Assembly: GCF_015062935.1 (NCBI RefSeq)
Contig: NZ_SUTM01000010.1
Location: forward strand, 1 to 64,000
Direction of reading: 5' to 3'
Source: Methanobrevibacter sp.
Lineage (GTDB): Archaea > Methanobacteriota > Methanobacteria > Methanobacteriales > Methanobacteriaceae
DNA length: 64,000 nt
The notes under the pieces: generated by a model
The model's database searches: none
What the model was told of the DNA's origin: nothing
The model's input: the letters and a program-made list of their open reading frames with translations, nothing else
Made by a program: the position numbers and the translations under genes
In this document: one piece after another, positions 45,600 through 54,646 of the stretch
Position numbering within the stretch: position 1 is the first letter of the stretch
How the letters are laid out: every line of letters begins with the position of its first letter

Positions 45600-46511
45600 T
45601 CACTCTTTATAATCCTTAACTGAACTGATTAGGTCTTCCATATCATCCAGTAAGACCTGAACCTCACCCTGTGACTCTGAGTCCGAATTGATGTTTATAA
45701 CCAGTTCGTTTGTCAAATCCTCTATCTGATTTATAATCTTTTTCATGGAATCTATTTTATTTTCAATCTCCTGTCTGATTCTTGGTGTATCTTCCACAGC
45801 CAAATCTATGATGTTTGATGCAGTATCCGCCTGAGAGTAAAATAGCTTGTTGCAGCTGTCCACCATTTTAATGAACTTGTCATATGTTATTTGAGGCGGC
45901 TTGAATTTCTTTTCAATTAGCTGTCTTACTACATTCTCCTTGACTTCAAATAGAACCTTTAGATTGCTGATTTCATTTTCATATTTGTCCAAAGATTCAA
46001 TATGATTATCCTCAATAACTTCCGCATTTACGTTTTCATCTGCAGATTTCTTGGCAGTGGTTTTTTTATCCTGTGAAACTTTAGACGGTCTTTTCCTTTT
46101 GATATTGAATATGCGGTATGCATATACCAACGGAACTATAAAGAGAACTAAAAGGATTACCGCAAACAATAAGTTCCTGATAAACAGTACTGGGATGGTT
46201 ATAACTATTAAAATCAAATAATAAAAACTTAAAAGCCATGGTAGTGATTCATGCACAAGCAATACATCTGACACATCACCAATGCCCCTGTCCAGTCTGA
46301 TTTGTGAAGCTGCCCTTGAATCAGGTGCATACTGCATTATCTCACTGTCACTAAGGATGCCTTGCCTAGGCTCAATAACATATTTAACTTCAGATAATGT
46401 TTCAACACAGCTAATTAAGTTTCCTTCACAGTCATGTGCCCTGGATTGCTTAAATGTCAGAGGTGTTGTAAGTCTTTTGATTTCCTGTGCCTTTGTAATT
46501 TTTGAAGTCAT
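45600..46511 (-). CDS. XpaC-like protein (5-bromo-4-chloroindolyl phosphate hydrolysis family)
   Basis: The product of about 303 residues has two membrane segments (residues 100-145), then a long helical C-terminal half with ISNLKVLFEVKENVVRQLIE and a late acidic tail. This resembles the XpaC group, which pairs with TelA in many bacteria. The ATG at 46511 follows GGTGA by eight bases. It is the first gene of the four-gene cassette and overlaps the next by a base or two. Confidence 0.75.
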   Translation of the reverse strand: MTSKITKAQEIKRLTTPLTFKQSRAHDCEGNLISCVETLSEVKYVIEPRQGILSDSEIMQYAPDSRAASQIRLDRGIGDVSDVLLVHESLPWLLSFYYLILIVITIPVLFIRNLLFAVILLVLFIVPLVYAYRIFNIKRKRPSKVSQDKKTTAKKSADENVNAEVIEDNHIESLDKYENEISNLKVLFEVKENVVRQLIEKKFKPPQITYDKFIKMVDSCNKLFYSQADTASNIIDLAVEDTPRIRQEIENKIDSMKKIINQIEDLTNELVININSDSESQGEVQVLLDDMEDLISSVKDYKE

Positions 46512-46578
46512 ATTGCATATCACCAATGATTAATATTATTGCATTAACACTTTTTAAATATATGTATTAATATTGTTA

Positions 46579-47022
46579 TTAATCATCGAATTGCTTTTCA
46601 AGCAAAATTGTTACAGGACCATTGTTCAGTAGGTCCACTTTCATGAATGCTCCGAAAACTCCTGTTTCGACTTCGACATATTCACGGCACTTTTCGACAA
46701 AGTAATCGAACAGTTCTGTTGCCCTGTCCGGTGCCAAAGCCCTGTGAAATGATGGCCTGTACTTTTTGACCTTGCCGTATAATGTGAATTGAGGAACAAG
46801 CAGCAGCTTTCCCCCAACATCAATTACGGACCTGTTCATGCGCCCGTCATCATCTGCAAATACCCTTAACTTGGCCACTTTACGAGCAAGATAATCGGCT
46901 TCCCTATGTGTGTCGTTTTCACCGAATCCGACCAGAACCATCAGACCTTCATCAATACGCCCCGTGATTTCTCCTTCTACTTCAACACTTGCATGTGTTA
47001 CTCGTTGAACTACCAGTTTCAT
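46579..47022 (-). CDS. dtd: D-aminoacyl-tRNA deacylase (DTD1 type)
   Basis: The 147-residue product has VVQRVTHASVEVEG at the start, LLVPQFTLYG in the middle and NNGPVTILLE at the end, the SQFTL and NxGPVT-type motifs that form the DTD active site. It removes D-amino acids from tRNA. Archaea usually use the unrelated DTD2; a DTD1 here suggests gain from bacteria. The first residue of the SQ motif is Pro here, which is a variant worth noting. It overlaps sstT by four bases. Confidence 0.9.
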   Translation of the reverse strand: MKLVVQRVTHASVEVEGEITGRIDEGLMVLVGFGENDTHREADYLARKVAKLRVFADDDGRMNRSVIDVGGKLLLVPQFTLYGKVKKYRPSFHRALAPDRATELFDYFVEKCREYVEVETGVFGAFMKVDLLNNGPVTILLEKQFDD

Positions 47023-48257
47023 TTTGCAAATTCTCCTAAGAAATTGACCGGTTCGTCTCTTTTTGACCTTTCATAATATTCCGCTGTTGCTGAAAACAAT
47101 GCGTCTCCTGCTGAGTTGAGTGCTGTTTCACAGGAATCCTGAATTACTCCTATGATGAATCCGACCGCCACTGCCTGCATGGAAATATCGGCAGATATTC
47201 CGAAAAGAGAACATGCCATTGGAATAAGAAGAAGTGATCCTCCTGCAACTCCTGATGAACCGCATGCACCCAGTGTGGATATTATGCACAGTACAACCGC
47301 TAAAGGAAGTGCGACATGAATTCCGATTGTATGACATACGGCAAGTGTCATTACAGTAATTGTTACTGCCGCACCTTCCATGTTGATTGTGGAACCTAAA
47401 GGAATACTTATTGAATAGAAATCCTTGTCAAGACCCAGTTTTCTGCACAGTTCCATATTTACAGGAACGTTAGCTGCTGAACTTCTTGAGAAAAATGCAG
47501 TGATTCCACTTTCCCTAAGACATGTCAATACCAACGGATAAGGATTGCGCTTCAGTGTAAATCCTGCTATCAGAGGATCTGTGACAAAGGCAACGAATGC
47601 AATGCATCCAACCAAAAGAAGAATCAGCTGACCGTATTGGGTGAAAATTCCAAGTCCACTTTCGGAAACTGAAGTGAATACCAAACCCATTACACCGAAG
47701 GGTGCACATTGGATGATTGCACGGACAACTCTTGTAATCGCTTCTGCAAAATCGGACATGACCGCTTTGGTTCCAGTGATTGCGACATTCTTAAGGGCCA
47801 AGCCCACAACAACTGACCAGAATAATATTCCAAGATATTCCCCTTCTGTCAATGATTTTAAAGGATTCTGGAAAATATTCAGAAGAAGATTTGTAACTAT
47901 CTCTTCAAGCCCGCTTGGAGCTGTAACATTGCTGACTGAAGACAAATGCATTGAAACCGGAAACATGTAACTTCCGATGATGGCCACCATAGCTGCCAAA
48001 AAGGTACTGAACAGATATAATATAATTACTGTTTTAAATCTGTCTGCAATTCCGCTTTTAGCCTTTGAAATAGCTGAACAAACCAATATAAATACCAATA
48101 TAGGTGCTATAGCTTTTAAGGCACTTACAAACAATTGCCCCGGCAAACCTATTATATCGTATTGTGGAACGAATATTCCCAGGATTGCACCGATAATCAA
48201 ACCGATGACAATTCTTAAAATAAGACTTGTTTCAGTCCATTTTTTAATAATGCTCAT
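47019..48257 (-). CDS. sstT: Serine/threonine:Na+ symporter SstT
   Basis: The 412-residue product belongs to the DAACS (SLC1) group: eight or so membrane segments, SSAANVPVN and ALAVCHTIGIHVALPL, a serine-rich SLGSTINMEGAAV hairpin and CETALNSAGDALFSA near the end. SstT imports serine and threonine with sodium. It lies between mdh (15-base gap) and dtd (overlap), so they form one unit. Confidence 0.92.
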   Translation of the reverse strand: MSIIKKWTETSLILRIVIGLIIGAILGIFVPQYDIIGLPGQLFVSALKAIAPILVFILVCSAISKAKSGIADRFKTVIILYLFSTFLAAMVAIIGSYMFPVSMHLSSVSNVTAPSGLEEIVTNLLLNIFQNPLKSLTEGEYLGILFWSVVVGLALKNVAITGTKAVMSDFAEAITRVVRAIIQCAPFGVMGLVFTSVSESGLGIFTQYGQLILLLVGCIAFVAFVTDPLIAGFTLKRNPYPLVLTCLRESGITAFFSRSSAANVPVNMELCRKLGLDKDFYSISIPLGSTINMEGAAVTITVMTLAVCHTIGIHVALPLAVVLCIISTLGACGSSGVAGGSLLLIPMACSLFGISADISMQAVAVGFIIGVIQDSCETALNSAGDALFSATAEYYERSKRDEPVNFLGEFAK

Positions 48258-48271
48258 TCAATCCACCTAAA

Positions 48272-49222
48272 CTACAAATTCAGACTATCTAAGACTTCGT
48301 CTGTTGTTTCTTTTACAACATTTGCGGCTTCTTGGAACTGTTTGAGTTCATAATCATTCATATGAAGTGGAACAATCATTGCTACGCCCTTTTTAGACAA
48401 TACAGCAGGCACACCCAATGACACATCCCAAACATCACCAATTTCACCTTCTAGAAATGCTGAAACAGTAAGCAGTTTGTGGGAATCTGTAATTATTGTA
48501 GATATCAAATTTGAAATAGCGAATGAAGGACCGTATTCTGTCGCTCCCTTTTTAGAAATTATAGTGTTTCCAGCTTTTTTAAGTCTGTTTATTAATCTTG
48601 GAACTTCCATGTCAACGCTTTTTACGAAATACTTTAATGGAATACCACCAATGGTTGTTGAACTTAAAAGAGGAACCATATGGTCCCCATGTTCACCGAT
48701 AACCCTTGTGTGAACTTCTGAACTGTTAATGTTAATCTGCCTTGAGAAGTAAGCTTTAAGTCTCAAGGAGTCAAGGTGATTTCCAATACCGATTACCTTG
48801 GTTTTCTTAAATCCTGATGCCTTCAATGCGACTGTTGTCATAACATCAACAGGATTTGTAGCTACCATCAAAATGCAATCAGGTGCATGTATCGCTACAT
48901 TGCGTGCATATTCATAGACTATTTCACCGTTTGGTATTGCCAGATCACGTCTGTTCATTCCCTCTTCACGATGAATTCCAGCTGTTATCAATACGATTGC
49001 AGAATCTTTAAGGTCATTGTAATCTGATGACGGTGTTAGCTTGCAATCAATGTCCTCTGCGGCCAATGCATCATACATGTCAAATGTTTCCCCCCTTGCC
49101 TTTTCAACACTTTGAGGCCTTGCAAAAAATACTATTTCATCTACAGTATCGGCTCTTGCAAGTGTGAATGCAACATTTTTTCCAATAATGCCTGTTGACC
49201 CCATTATTGTTACTTTTACCAT
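48272..49222 (-). CDS. mdh: Malate dehydrogenase (LDH-like)
   Basis: The 316-residue product has the nucleotide loop IMGSTGIIGKNVAF, the substrate region TAGIHREEGMNRRDLA, ATNPVDVMT, and the catalytic HIGEHGD-type stretch (VIGEHGDHMV). The catalytic histidine and arginine positions are in place. It oxidises malate or reduces oxaloacetate in the incomplete TCA branch of methanogens. Its size and MxRxDLA loop fit the methanogen malate group over lactate. First gene of the mdh-sstT-dtd unit. Confidence 0.92.
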   Translation of the reverse strand: MVKVTIMGSTGIIGKNVAFTLARADTVDEIVFFARPQSVEKARGETFDMYDALAAEDIDCKLTPSSDYNDLKDSAIVLITAGIHREEGMNRRDLAIPNGEIVYEYARNVAIHAPDCILMVATNPVDVMTTVALKASGFKKTKVIGIGNHLDSLRLKAYFSRQININSSEVHTRVIGEHGDHMVPLLSSTTIGGIPLKYFVKSVDMEVPRLINRLKKAGNTIISKKGATEYGPSFAISNLISTIITDSHKLLTVSAFLEGEIGDVWDVSLGVPAVLSKKGVAMIVPLHMNDYELKQFQEAANVVKETTDEVLDSLNL

Positions 49223-49410
49223 AATGTTAATATTAGTTTTTAATATAAAAATAGTTAACTAACATAATAAAATAATAAAATAATCCTAAAATAAATTAAA
49301 AAAATTTTAAACATTTCTAAGTTTTTTTAAGTAAAAATACGGTTTTGTTAAACCAGCAATAGTTTTAAATAAGTAAAACAAAGTAATATCTAATAAATGA
49401 GGTTGAAAAT

Positions 49411-50061
49411 ATGGAAGACAGCGAACTGAAAATGGAAACTAAATGTTATGATGCCAATGAATACGGATATCTGTATGGGCTTAACAAAAAAATACCTGAT
49501 GAGGAATTTGAAAAGGTTAAACCTTATTTTAGAAAATTCAAAAGGATGGACTTTGTAGAAGGTAACGTCCAGGTTACAGGAAGACCTGAAGGATGGAGAT
49601 GCCTTGAAAAAGATGTCGCTAAAGTTGAAGAAATTCTTGGTATTACAAACACACTGGAAAAAAGGCAGAATAAAATAAAAGAAGCATTCGCAGACCCGAT
49701 TAAAAAGGCAAATCTGAAAGACAAGTCATATGAATGGCTGACAATGCTGTTTCAAAAAACAGGAACACGTCCTCAGCAGGACCTATCCAGACTGGCTGTC
49801 CATTCAACAAAAATATATGATCCTCTTGATAGCTTCAAGAACGGGGCAAAGGACGGTGAAGGGGAACTTTTCATATACACTCCACACGGAATGTGGTACA
49901 TCATCAACAATAGCGGCGAGTATTCTGACTTAAGCCTGAACAATGTCAAAACACCACAGGGCGGAGCAATCGGCCACAGACTGATGTATGACGATTTGAT
50001 TGACAGATTAATTAGAATATATACTGAAGAAAATGAATACAGCGGTGAAAAATTATACTGA
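49411..50061 (+). CDS. Conserved hypothetical protein
   Basis: The 216-residue product is soluble and lysine-rich, with a central helix-rich segment (KANLKDKSYEWLTMLFQK) and a C-terminal part with YTPHGMWYIINN. GAGGTTGA precedes the ATG. I recognise no domain. It converges with the zinc-ribbon gene at 50072. Confidence 0.65.
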   Translation: MEDSELKMETKCYDANEYGYLYGLNKKIPDEEFEKVKPYFRKFKRMDFVEGNVQVTGRPEGWRCLEKDVAKVEEILGITNTLEKRQNKIKEAFADPIKKANLKDKSYEWLTMLFQKTGTRPQQDLSRLAVHSTKIYDPLDSFKNGAKDGEGELFIYTPHGMWYIINNSGEYSDLSLNNVKTPQGGAIGHRLMYDDLIDRLIRIYTEENEYSGEKLY

Positions 50062-50071
50062 TTTTTCACCA

Positions 50072-50329
50072 TCATTTAAATAAAATATAAAGTGAAACAG
50101 CCATCAAAATCACCACAACAACTATTGCCAGAATCCAGTTAACGAAAGCATAGATTAAAGCACCTATTAAAAAAATTATCAGATATACAAAAACGGCAAT
50201 ATTGCTTTTGTGATATATTGAATTTATGCGGCCGATGGAATTGTTATCAAGTTTCAAACCGCAGTTGCTGCATATCCTTTCCTGAGGAGAAATTATCTTG
50301 TTGCAGTTAGGGCATCTATCTACTGACAT
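50072..50329 (-). CDS. Zinc ribbon with two membrane segments
   Basis: The 85-residue product begins with a zinc ribbon (CPNCNKI and CSNCGLK) and ends with two hydrophobic segments (FVYLIIFLIGALIYAFV and ILAIVVVVILMAVSLYIL). The ribbon would face the cytoplasm. It is a small relative in design of the protein at 45001. Function unknown. Confidence 0.7.
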   Translation of the reverse strand: MSVDRCPNCNKIISPQERICSNCGLKLDNNSIGRINSIYHKSNIAVFVYLIIFLIGALIYAFVNWILAIVVVVILMAVSLYILFK

Positions 50330-50417
50330 GATTAATAATTATATATTCAAATCAATTAAATATTTTATTGATAAACTACAAACATTTAATTTAATTATTA
50401 TAAGGTGGTTTAATTAT

Positions 50418-51215
50418 ATGCAAAAAATTGTAAATGCACATTGTCACATTTATCCGGAAAAGATAGCTGATAAGGCAGTACTTGGAATAAGAGATTTCTA
50501 TGATTTGGACATGTCACTGAACGGAAAGCTTGATGATTTAATCAGGGACGGCAGTGAAGTTGGAGTAACACACTATCTTGTCCATTCAGTTGCAACAACA
50601 CCAAAACAGGTGAAATCAATTAATGAATTCATTGCAGAGTCAGTCAATATGCATCCGGACATTTTCACAGGTTTCGGAACACTTCACCCTGACAGTAATG
50701 ACATTCAGGGAGATTTTGACCACCTCATTGAACTTGGCCTTAAAGGAGTCAAACTGCATCCTGATTTCCAGAGATTTGCAATGAACGAAGAGCGTGCATT
50801 CAAAATCGGTGAAGTGGTAAGCGAAGGTGAAGTTCCTATGCTTGTTCACTGCGGTGATTTCAGATACAACTTCTCAAATCCAGACCAGATTAAACCATTT
50901 TTAGACAAGTTCCCTGATATTCCTTTTATCGGAGCTCATTTTGCAGGCTGGAGCATATGGGAAGAGGCAACAGAAAAGCTTGCAGGCGCTCCTAACCTCT
51001 ATGTCGATTTAAGTTCAAGCCTGTATGCACTGTCCAGTGAAAAGGCACTTGAGCTGATACATGCTTATGGTGCAGATAGGGTTTTATGGGGTACAGACTA
51101 TCCGATGTGGGAATCAAAAAGCGAAATGGAATACTTCAATAAAATCGACCTTACAGAAAAAGAAAGATCCCAGATTCTTTGGGAAAATGCATATAAACTT
51201 TTAGGATTGGACTGA
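50418..51215 (+). CDS. Amidohydrolase family protein (TIM barrel)
   Basis: The 265-residue product has NAHCHIYP at the start (two metal His), GVKLHPDFQRF, MLVHCGDF, IGAHFAGW and VLWGTDYPMW (late catalytic Asp), matching the PF04909 group. These enzymes are zinc-dependent hydrolases or decarboxylases. AAGGTGG precedes the ATG at 50418; upstream in-frame codons overlap the divergent promoter. Substrate unknown. Confidence 0.88.
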   Translation: MQKIVNAHCHIYPEKIADKAVLGIRDFYDLDMSLNGKLDDLIRDGSEVGVTHYLVHSVATTPKQVKSINEFIAESVNMHPDIFTGFGTLHPDSNDIQGDFDHLIELGLKGVKLHPDFQRFAMNEERAFKIGEVVSEGEVPMLVHCGDFRYNFSNPDQIKPFLDKFPDIPFIGAHFAGWSIWEEATEKLAGAPNLYVDLSSSLYALSSEKALELIHAYGADRVLWGTDYPMWESKSEMEYFNKIDLTEKERSQILWENAYKLLGLD

Positions 51216-51598
51216 AAGTTTATATTTTTTTATTTTGCACCACCAGATTATTCAGATTTGAAATTCTGCCACAGCCAGCCATTATCAACCCATATAAATC
51301 ACCACTTCATATATTATACCTATACGGTTGATAAAATTAATTAAAATAATATTTAAATATAATGAAAAACAATGAAAAGTTATATTGAAAAACCATCCTA
51401 AAAAATACCTAAATGTCATGTCAATAATTTTTGATAATATTTAATTTTTGTTTAAATTTAGTATTTATTGATTTTAACAGTTAAAGTTTGTCTAAACAAA
51501 ATTTTAACCATTTTAAAAACATTTATATACCAAATAAGCCCTTATATTAATTTAATGATAAAATATTTTAGTTTAATTACTAATATAGGAGGTCCACT
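51216..51598 (+). promoter_or_regulatory. Gene-free stretch with the msvR promoter
   Basis: A TATA element (ATTTATATA, about 51521-51529) lies 70 bases before the ATG, with an AGGAGGT site at about 51588-51594. GTTT-GTCT-AAAC at 51486-51497 is an inverted repeat upstream of the TATA box and could be an operator. The left half of the gap is AT-rich with no gene I can support. Confidence 0.5.
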
Positions 51599-52366
51599 AT
51601 GACTACCTCAAACCCGATACAGATTATATTAAACCAAAATAAACCCGACCAGAAAATGGTTGGAATAGACATTATCAAAAGTCCGATGAAATATGAGCTA
51701 TTAGACCTGCTTAGGCATGATGAGATGAATTTTGATGAAATAGTTGAAAACACATCAAAATCAAAAGCCAGCGTATCTATGCACCTAAGAGATTTACGAG
51801 AAGAGGGTATTGTAGACTATAAAGCAGACCCGACAGATAATCGAAAAAAGATTTTTTACTTAAAATCTGATTTTCTAGGATCAATTGATTCCAATAAAAT
51901 CAAAAAAGCACAAAAAGACCAGACAGAAATTTTAATCAGCGATTTTGAAGACAATGATGAAGTAGACTACACTACCCTCTTAACTCATATATTCAAGTCA
52001 TTACTGATGGAATACGGAATGGATATGTCTCCGATATTGCAGAAACTCGGAAATCATATTGGAGAATACATATTCAACCAACTATATGATGAGGATCTTG
52101 AGATATTTGCAGACAATATCTCATCCTACTGGCAGAAAAACAAGCTTGGAAAACTATATTTTAAAATGGGGGCAATAATCAAGGTAACCTGCATTGACTG
52201 TTTTGAATCAAGAAGCATGCAAAAATCAGGAACTCCAATATGCAATATCGAAAAGGGAATCCTTGAAACCCTATTCAATAAATTCTTTAAACTTGACCTT
52301 AACATTGAGGAAATACAGTGCTACGCAATGGGAGACGAAAAGTGCGTTTTTGAGATTCAACCTTAA
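51599..52366 (+). CDS. msvR: MsvR-type redox-sensing regulator
   Basis: The 255-residue product joins an ArsR-type winged helix (residues about 25-95: LLDLLRHDEMNFDEIVENT, KASVSMHLRDLREEGIV) to a V4R domain (about 115-255) with several Cys (VTCIDCFES, GTPICN, IQCYAMGDEKC). This is the domain layout of methanogen MsvR, which binds its own and nearby promoters and changes with thiol redox state. Four or more Cys in the C-terminal half are consistent with redox sensing. AGGAGGT precedes the ATG. It is followed by a small gene. Confidence 0.85.
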   Translation: MTTSNPIQIILNQNKPDQKMVGIDIIKSPMKYELLDLLRHDEMNFDEIVENTSKSKASVSMHLRDLREEGIVDYKADPTDNRKKIFYLKSDFLGSIDSNKIKKAQKDQTEILISDFEDNDEVDYTTLLTHIFKSLLMEYGMDMSPILQKLGNHIGEYIFNQLYDEDLEIFADNISSYWQKNKLGKLYFKMGAIIKVTCIDCFESRSMQKSGTPICNIEKGILETLFNKFFKLDLNIEEIQCYAMGDEKCVFEIQP

Positions 52367-52378
52367 ACAGGGGATATA

Positions 52379-52642
52379 ATGACAACCATAAAAGAAATAC
52401 TGCTGAAAAAAATCGAAGATTACAAAAAGGCACAATTACTTCAAACAATACTGCTTGAGCAAGGTTTCAAATGTTTTGTTGAAGTCGATTCGAAATTCGT
52501 CAGAATTGAGGAACTGGACAACAATATCTCATTAACAGACAAGAAACTTTCAGAAATTCTGGAAATAAACCATATACAATCTGCCAAAATTAGAACTGAA
52601 ATAGGGATGTACAATGTTTTCTACATCCCTATCCCCTGTTAA
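52379..52642 (+). CDS. Small protein cotranscribed with msvR
   Basis: The 87-residue product (MTTIKEILLKKIEDYKK) is mainly helical in its first half, with two Cys (FKCFVEV and the terminal C). An AGGGGATAT site precedes the ATG, 12 bases after msvR. Its 3' end overlaps the convergent Nudix gene by 14 bases and contains a strong hairpin (52601-52632). I recognise no family. Confidence 0.65.
   Translation: MTTIKEILLKKIEDYKKAQLLQTILLEQGFKCFVEVDSKFVRIEELDNNISLTDKKLSEILEINHIQSAKIRTEIGMYNVFYIPIPC
52601..52632. terminator. Perfect 11-bp hairpin between convergent genes
   Basis: ATAGGGATGTA (52601-52611) and TACATCCCTAT (52622-52632) pair without a mismatch over a 10-base loop. It lies in the last codons of the small msvR-linked gene and right after the Nudix stop read from the other side. 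There is no T-tract on either side, so it is a block or attenuator and not a classical terminator. Confidence 0.5.
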
Positions 52643-53048
52643 AAGCATTTACTGCAGGGCCTGTTAGAAGGCCTTCTGAAATCATGTCCTCAACCTCATC
52701 CCAGCTGAACCATCCGAAGTCATCATGCTCCCTGCTTATTTTCACATCATCGCTTTCGCATGTTACCTTCATAATCAGCTGAATAGATTTAACCTCTTCA
52801 GATGTTTTGCATGCAGTGTAATCATGTCTTACAACATTATACAATGATACGACATCCACATCAAGGCCTGTTTCTTCAAGATATTCCCTCTTTAAAGCTT
52901 CGTCAAAAAATTCGCATTTTTTAACTTTTCCTCCGGGAAGTTCCCATCTTCCTGCATCATGAGCAGATTTTGACCTGATTTTTAAAAGTAAAACTTTACC
53001 ATTGAACTCGCAAATTCCTCTTACCGCTAATCCCCACATAGTCACCAT
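52629..53048 (-). CDS. Nudix hydrolase
   Basis: The 139-residue product carries the Nudix box GGKVKKCEFFDEALKREYLE and then ETGL, with catalytic Glu in place. It hydrolyses a nucleoside diphosphate linked to another group; MutT-like cleansing is possible. I chose the ATG at 53048 (MVTMWGLAV) after AGGAGA; an upstream frame would overlap the MFS gene. It lies one base behind that gene and is cotranscribed. Confidence 0.88.
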   Translation of the reverse strand: MVTMWGLAVRGICEFNGKVLLLKIRSKSAHDAGRWELPGGKVKKCEFFDEALKREYLEETGLDVDVVSLYNVVRHDYTACKTSEEVKSIQLIMKVTCESDDVKISREHDDFGWFSWDEVEDMISEGLLTGPAVNAFNRG

Positions 53049-53049
53049 A

Positions 53050-54480
53050 TTAAAATACTCTCCTAATATTACGTATAAATCTTTCAATAGATTTTATGAA
53101 ATTCAATGCATTTAAATTATATCCCTCATCATACCTGTACTTGGAATAGAGCAGCAGCACTATAGTTATCAATATCAGGACAGTGGAAATAATCATCATA
53201 ATATTGATTGTTTTAACCAAATCAACTATTTCATCCATTATAGTAACCTGATTGCCCATAATCAATGTAAAAACAACTGTGAAAATTGCTATACTGCATG
53301 TTTTTCCCAATTCTTTGGATGTAGTTAAAATAGATGTTGCATCGCTTACATCCTCATCCTCAACTGTTGTAAGTGCAAATCTGTTGTTCGGCGGTGAAAA
53401 CATTGCATGACCTATACCCTGTAAAACAAGAATTATAATCAGCATGTAAAACGGCAACTGATCTACATGATATAACATTATCATTACACAAAAGAGTATT
53501 GACATTGCAATAGCTGAAAGCATTCTGGAATCATATTTATCCGCCCATCTACCTGAAAACGGTGATACGAATACCATCACTATAGGGGTTGTGAAAAGTA
53601 TAAATCCCGCCATATAGGGTTCGAAATTCAGATATATCTGAAGATAAAAGTTTACAAGATAAGTGGATATGAAAGTTGTGAAGTATGACACGAATGCCGC
53701 AAAATCTGCAACCATCAGCTTGAAATTCTTAAGAAGCTTTAAATTTATTAAAGGATATTCTTTTTTCTTTTCTATTTTTAAAAGAACAACGAACAGAACA
53801 ATGCTTAAAACAAACATAAAAATACCAGTTTCATCAACATCATTCAAACCAACGATAAACAATACCATTGCAACAATATAAATCAGTGCCCCCAATTTAT
53901 CTATAGGATGGCTTTCACCTATCCATTCCTTGTCTACTTTTAGAAACATCAGCAATATCAGTATGCAGATTGGAATGCTGAAAAAGAAAACATATCTCCA
54001 TGAAACCAGTGAGATTAATCCTGCAATTGTCGGTGCCGCTGTCATTCCTATATATCCGCTTGCTCCGACAATTCCCAGAGCAACACCGAGACGGTCTTCA
54101 GAAATCTGATTTACAACTATCAGATATATGCTAATAAGCAAAGCTGAAATTCCCATTCCCTGAATGATTCTAGAAAGAATAAGCATGAACGGTTCATAAG
54201 AAATAATGGATAACATCAGACCTGCAATCAGCAGCATAATATTAATTATTGTGAACTTTTTGACACCCTGCTGTGCAATAACCTTTCCTAAAGGAACTGA
54301 TAATGATATGATTATAATTAAAAACGCTAGGGACATCCAGTTCAGCATGTCAATGTTGAGACCTAATTCCATTGAAATATCAGGTAATATTACTGATACC
54401 ATATTGTTTACGAAAGTTGCTGTAAACTGGATTAAAGCAGCAATAATGATAATATATCTGTCTTCTATCTTCTTATTCAT
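53050..54480 (-). CDS. MFS transporter, DHA2 family
   Basis: The 476-residue product has about 14 membrane segments. It shows DMLNWMSLAFL, GKVIAQQGVKKFTI (motif A), GMGISALLISIYLI (motif B region) and GASGYIGMTAAPTIAG (motif C). It is a drug or metabolite exporter of the same group as 24928 but not next to a regulator. The C-terminal tail is basic and cytoplasmic. Confidence 0.9.
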   Translation of the reverse strand: MNKKIEDRYIIIIAALIQFTATFVNNMVSVILPDISMELGLNIDMLNWMSLAFLIIIISLSVPLGKVIAQQGVKKFTIINIMLLIAGLMLSIISYEPFMLILSRIIQGMGISALLISIYLIVVNQISEDRLGVALGIVGASGYIGMTAAPTIAGLISLVSWRYVFFFSIPICILILLMFLKVDKEWIGESHPIDKLGALIYIVAMVLFIVGLNDVDETGIFMFVLSIVLFVVLLKIEKKKEYPLINLKLLKNFKLMVADFAAFVSYFTTFISTYLVNFYLQIYLNFEPYMAGFILFTTPIVMVFVSPFSGRWADKYDSRMLSAIAMSILFCVMIMLYHVDQLPFYMLIIILVLQGIGHAMFSPPNNRFALTTVEDEDVSDATSILTTSKELGKTCSIAIFTVVFTLIMGNQVTIMDEIVDLVKTINIMMIISTVLILITIVLLLYSKYRYDEGYNLNALNFIKSIERFIRNIRRVF

Positions 54481-54627
54481 CAGTGAACCTCATTCAATTA
54501 AAAGAATTTTTAAAAGCAAAAACTCCTTAATAATATGATGTTGAATGTATAAAATAGTATCCTTGCCTGTATAAATGATATTAAACAGATGGAAAAAATG
54601 TTGGAAAAATAAATAAAAAAAATTAAA

Positions 54628-54646
54628 AAAGGGATGAAACCCCTTT
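54628..54646 (-). terminator. Terminator of the NifU-like/GGGtGRT unit
   Basis: AAAGGG (54628-54633) and CCCTTT (54641-54646) form a 6-bp stem touching the TAA stop, followed leftward by TTTTTTAATTTTTTTTATTTATTT. Confidence 0.6.
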
